Shown here: positions 59,941-64,000 of the stretch, piece by piece
Position numbering within the stretch: the first letter of the stretch is position 1
Layout of the letters: each line of letters starts with the position of its first letter
Assembly: GCA_947000775.1 (NCBI GenBank)
Contig: CAMQGK010000334.1
Coordinates: 2,759,501-2,823,500 of the forward strand
Length of the DNA stretch: 64,000 nt
DNA from: Pterois miles
Lineage: Eukaryota; Chordata; Actinopteri; Perciformes; Scorpaenidae
Direction of reading: 5' to 3'
The notes under the pieces: generated by a model
Seen by the model: only the letters and a program-made list of their open reading frames with translations
What the model was told of the DNA's origin: nothing
Databases searched by the model: none
Program-made: the position numbers and the translations under genes

Positions 59941-62544
59941 CTGGGAGAGACAGAGAGGAGAAAATGAGGTCAGTGTAAAGGTTTGTCTACGGCGAAAACG
60001 GCCTGAAACAATCAGAAAAATGAGAGATTATTATAGGAAATTGTGTTAATGTGCGATGACGCTATGGAACTTATGTCTTGTTATGTCTTGTTATGTCTCA
60101 TTTTATAGTGGAAAGGTGTGTTCCTGCCATGGAGTCAAAAACAAGTGATTATTCATTCATATTAACTTCTTTTCTTTTTGAAACTACATTAGACTTTGCC
60201 AACGGAAGGAAATTATAGGCTTATGTTACACTTTTGTTTTCACAACTGATCCATCCTGAGAAAAAGATAAATAAAAATAGTTTTGAAGGTAGCTCATCTA
60301 AAATAATCCATCTGTGAGAGCAAAACGAACAAAACTAAAGGAATCAACTTTGTGTGTTTTGGTATAATGTTGCTTTTCAACATTTCCAGATGACAAATAA
60401 AGAAGGTATGGAGGGACTTATAATAGGATGCTGGTGTAATTTTGCTTCTCCAATTGTTCCACACAAAAACAGCTTTGAGGAGAGGACACCATTGAAAATC
60501 CAACAAAATAAATAAATATGTGAAGGAGAGGAGGCGCTGCGGTGAATACAGAGACTATCTTCTTATCTGTCGTGGTTCGTCTTGTAAATAAGAGAGCAGA
60601 TGCAAACACCTGTTGCCAAAACTATCCTCATGTATAATGTATCTTAGATATCAAATAAAAAAAAATCTCAAGCTACTAAATTTATTTTATGAAGTAGGAT
60701 GTAAAAATAATAATAGAAATAATGAAATTATTGCCCACATGATGTTTATGCGTCGAAATCATACAGTTGTCATAGCAAAGATCCTCATCTACAGGGAGCT
60801 CTTCACAACATGGGTGGCAGTGTAGAAGCGGAGGAAAATGTCCCGAACATATGCTTTTGCAAGGTACTTTGGGTGAAGGGTAGGACAGCGGGAAGCTATC
60901 CTATTTACGAGCCTAATCACATTTCCTGAGTGCTGTATTTACTGGTCCAAACCCTCATAAATTCAGCCTGTCCAAGCTTTATGGCAAGCACATAAATGTC
61001 CGAGTCGCCTTGTTTAATTCACGTTGTTTAATTTCCTCCTCCCTTCACATTAGGAAATGGAAATCTCAGATGCAGAAAAGAGGAAATTCGGTGTTATTCT
61101 TCATCTCGCTGCCTGCTCAGACTCGGCTGTCATTCCCTCTCCGTTATTCTGCCTACTTCTCTTTCTGATCTTTAGAGATTCGGCCGTGCTCTTTGGCTAC
61201 AGGGCTCACTGTAGCCTTGAATTCTCAATCTTAAGTGAGATGCTGTGTGACCTTTCAGTTTCTATTACAAACTAAAGGTTATACTGGAGGAAAAAAAAGC
61301 AAAGACAAGCAAACAAAAACACATACTGTATGTGCAGCGCAAACGGTCAGGCAACGAGTTTATCCTTGTACTGTATAGTGCAAAAACGTCTAGCTGCTCG
61401 CTCGCAAACAAAAGCAAAAACAATCCGTGTAATATGGACTTTATTTATTCATGTTCAGGATAGTTAAATAAACTATACCGTGGTCACAGAGAAAAATTTT
61501 GTGTCCTGAAATACAGTCTATTTATATTAGAGACTAGACTATAGAATCATATCAACCTGATATAGTTCTGATGATAAATGGAGCTTGTGATAAAACACTT
61601 ATAGGTTTAATTAGTTTAACTTGTCTTGGTTGTTCACTTATAATATATTGAATTCAGACTTCCTTTTGACATACTGCACTGTGTGTTGTCCTCAATACAC
61701 ATGTATGTGTACACAGTATATGTGTATATGTTGACAGGCAACTAAAAACCTTTCCTTCATAAAGACACAGTTGGTTGGCAACAGGTTTATTAAGAAGAAA
61801 AACAGGGTGAAAATAAAGCATTTCAACTCCTAATCTGAGCTGATGACTTTGGATTTGTGGGAATGGTGCATCTGAAGTGTGAATGATTAAGTTGACTCCA
61901 CCCTATTCACAACAACATAACATTTGCTTCCTTTAATAGGTCTGACATTGTTTCAGAAAAACAGACATAGCATCGCCTATTGACTTGACTGAATTTTCAA
62001 AGTGTACAGTCCTAAGGAAGTGTCTCACCCCTGAGCTGAATTTGTCTCGCTCAAAGCACCGTTTAAAAATATCTGTATGTTGGCGGTGAACCAACAACCC
62101 AGGGGACATGGACTATTGGAGGGTGAAAGACTGGACAAGAAAGTAAAATGATCCCAAGTGGAATCTCAATTCAAACTACCTTATGAGCCCAGAAGGACTC
62201 CAGATGCACCCTGACTGTACTCTAATGCAAGCTGGTGAAGTCAGTTAGTGTGAATGGACTATATATGGCAATATATGTCTTTATTAGCTTCACACAGAGC
62301 CACAACCAGAATAGCGGCAACTTTTCCCACATCTTTCCTGAAGTTTTCTGTTGGGTTGATTTGGGGACTGCAGTGTCACTGTAGCACACAGTGAAATACA
62401 ATATGCACCATGCCCCTGGATGCTGCTGCAAATATCAGTCTGAAACAAGGTAACACCGTGGCCATGATTCAAAAAGTTCACCAGAACACAGCATGGGCAC
62501 TTAACGTCACAGAAAAGAAATTAAATCAACTGTTCACTGTAATA

Positions 62545-62930
62545 TGGTTTGGACCCAGATGCAGATAAGGTTTAGGAGGCAGCAGGCAGATTTAATTACA
62601 GAAAACTTACATGGGACAAAAATAGGTAACAGCAAAGCCAATCCACAACATAAAGTCACAAGGAATGAAATAGAAGCTCTCAACAATGGAAGAAAAACCT
62701 CCCACAAGGGGAAACCCAGTAAAACAGTGCTCACAAGGAGCGACAGGAGGAAAAACACAAATACATACACAACAGAGCAGGACGATGAGACACAGGTGGA
62801 ACAAATCAGGGTGGGGCAGACACCCAAAGGCGGGATGTTAAGTCACACGGTGAGCATATCAAAATAAAACTGGAAACACAACATGAATGAAACAAGGAAA
62901 ATGACAAAACCCCCAAACCAAAATCCTTTG
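62545..62930. repeat. Dispersed repeat of a common teleost type
   Basis: Contains TTTGGACCCAGATGCAGATA, AGGAGGCAGCAGGCAGATTT, ACACAGGTGGAACAAATCAG, TAAAACTGGAAACACAAC and a final ACAAAACCCCC. This order is familiar from a frequent fish interspersed repeat. The 107-codon plus-strand frame at 62544-62867 lies inside it and is not a gene. Confidence 0.5.
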
Positions 62931-63449
62931 GATAAATCTGAACTAATACAATAAAAGACACAAGCTAGCCTCAAGTCAACAAAAAGTTCTGGACACAGAG
63001 CCAGACAATGATAAATACTGAGTACTCATAATAATACTAATTTACTATTTAATATACTGCAATTGCCTCATCACAATCTCTTTTCTAATCTTTTGTATAA
63101 TTACTTTGTAATAAAACTCAACTGTTCATGTATTCAGTCACTTTGCTGAATAAAACCAATGAGCACAAACATGTCTACCTTTTTTAAAAAGTCGTTTGAA
63201 GTCCTCTTCCAGTTATCATGGGGGACCTTCTGCATTTTAAACTGCTTACTCTGCCTATTTTTGCGGCAGTGCTAAAACAAGCACATAAAAGATAGCTGTG
63301 TGTGTGCCTGTGTTGAAAACAGGGGTTTGGGAAAAAAAATCGCTACAGCACAGTATTGCAGTATTTTGCGTGTAAGCACTGTATCAATACATGGATGTCA
63401 AGATCTATTATTATGTAAAGTATTAACCTTTAAACCATTTGGATGCTAT

Positions 63450-63645
63450 TCTGTCTTTTAGTGGTTGTAGCTGAGTCAGTCTTAAAGCTAAAAACCTGGA
63501 AAAACCTGGTAACTAAAAGAAAACCTAAGGAATCACTTGGTAGCATGTCATGTTAGCTTGTTGGGAAGAACGCTAAGCAACACTCCAAACGCGAAATGGC
63601 CATTTTCAAAGGAGGTAACTGACCTCAAGATATGTGAATGAAAAC
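63450..63645 (-). mobile_element. Fragment, further copy of the transposon family at 14655 and 27577
   Basis: Contains GGTTGTAGCTGAGTCAGTCT, the AGCTTGT and CACTCCAAACGC segments, AAATGGCCATTTTCAAAGG and CTCAAGATATGTGAATGAAA, in the same order and orientation as the other copies. It stops abruptly there, so it lacks the GACAGCCCT end. Confidence 0.6.
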
Positions 63646-63689
63646 TCTGATACAAAATAGTAAGTAGTAAAAAGTAAAACTATCAAAAA

Positions 63690-63920
63690 AGTAAAATAAA
63701 ATAAAATAACATGACAAAATAAAATAAAATAAAATAAATACAAATTACATACAGCTATTATACAAGTCAAGGTAAAGTGGCAAGTTAAAGTGACAGATAT
63801 GATATGGTGCATATGTATATAAAGTGCAGTCAAAAAAGTGGCAAATAATATGCAGTGCTAATATAGTGTAGTGTAACATAGTGTAACATAATATAATATA
63901 ATATAATATAATATAATAAG
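63690..63920. repeat. AT-rich simple repeats
   Basis: Runs of (AAAAT)n at about 63694-63738 and (ATAAT)n at about 63889-63918. Confidence 0.85.
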
Positions 63921-64000
63921 ATACAATAATATGATGACATTATATAGTATGGTACAGTGTAATATAGCAGTTATATTAATGTAATATAGGAGTTATTGTA

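Larger units (their letters stand above)
59941..64000 (-). other. Partial upstream unc5c intron
   Basis: Intron sequence leading to the acceptor CTCCCAG of exon E1; its donor and the preceding Ig exon are beyond the window. Apart from the repeats listed at 62545-62930, 63450-63645 and the AT-rich end, nothing is recognised. Confidence 0.75.

Noticed and set aside
62544..62867. 107-codon plus-strand frame as a small gene
   Set aside because: It is rich in Lys, Thr and Asn without domain features and lies in a dispersed repeat.
59941..64000. Preceding Ig exon of unc5c within the window
   Set aside because: I looked on the minus strand for the first half of Ig2 (Cys-x-Pro-Pro and Glu-Gly-Ile-Pro type segments) and found no convincing match.

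Overview
The window is nuclear DNA of a ray-finned (teleost) fish. The evidence is one widely spaced vertebrate gene with small exons, many (CA)n microsatellites, and introns and flank filled with transposon-derived repeats of types common in teleosts: hAT-like, TTAA-type and Harbinger-like non-autonomous elements, a tRNA-derived SINE and a Rex1-type retrotransposon remnant. I see no prokaryotic gene, operon, CRISPR array or mobile gene cassette.

One protein-coding gene is supported: a netrin receptor of the UNC5 family on the minus strand, best matched to UNC5C. Thirteen constitutive coding exons run from 59940 down to the stop codon at 8403-8405. They join in frame without gaps into 735 residues: the second half of Ig domain 2, two thrombospondin type 1 repeats, a transmembrane helix, a juxtamembrane segment, and the ZU5, UPA and death domains. 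The signal peptide, Ig1 and the first part of Ig2 lie beyond 64000. A 57-nt cassette exon at 47645-47701 fits the reading frame between the second TSP1 repeat and the membrane helix. It resembles the known alternative insert of mammalian UNC5C as I recall it. Twelve introns are complete in the window. Eleven are GT-AG and one, 11709-15824, is best read as GC-AG.

Layout: 1-3660 holds tandem satellite arrays that reverse orientation at a hAT-like insertion. 3661-4750 is flank with nothing recognised. About 4755-8402 is a probable long 3' UTR, without recognised transposons and with a single AATAAA near its end. 8403-30000 holds the closely spaced intracellular-domain exons. 30000-55700 is two large introns on either side of the transmembrane exon. 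55670-59940 holds the TSP and Ig exons. 59941-64000 is part of the next upstream intron.

I found no undescribed biological system. The most useful observations are the cassette exon, the GC-AG intron, a (TG)n tract 28 nt from the acceptor of an exon that could be skipped in frame, and the inverted satellite arms around the transposon at the 3' flank. Family assignments and comparisons with mammalian proteins come from memory, without a database search.
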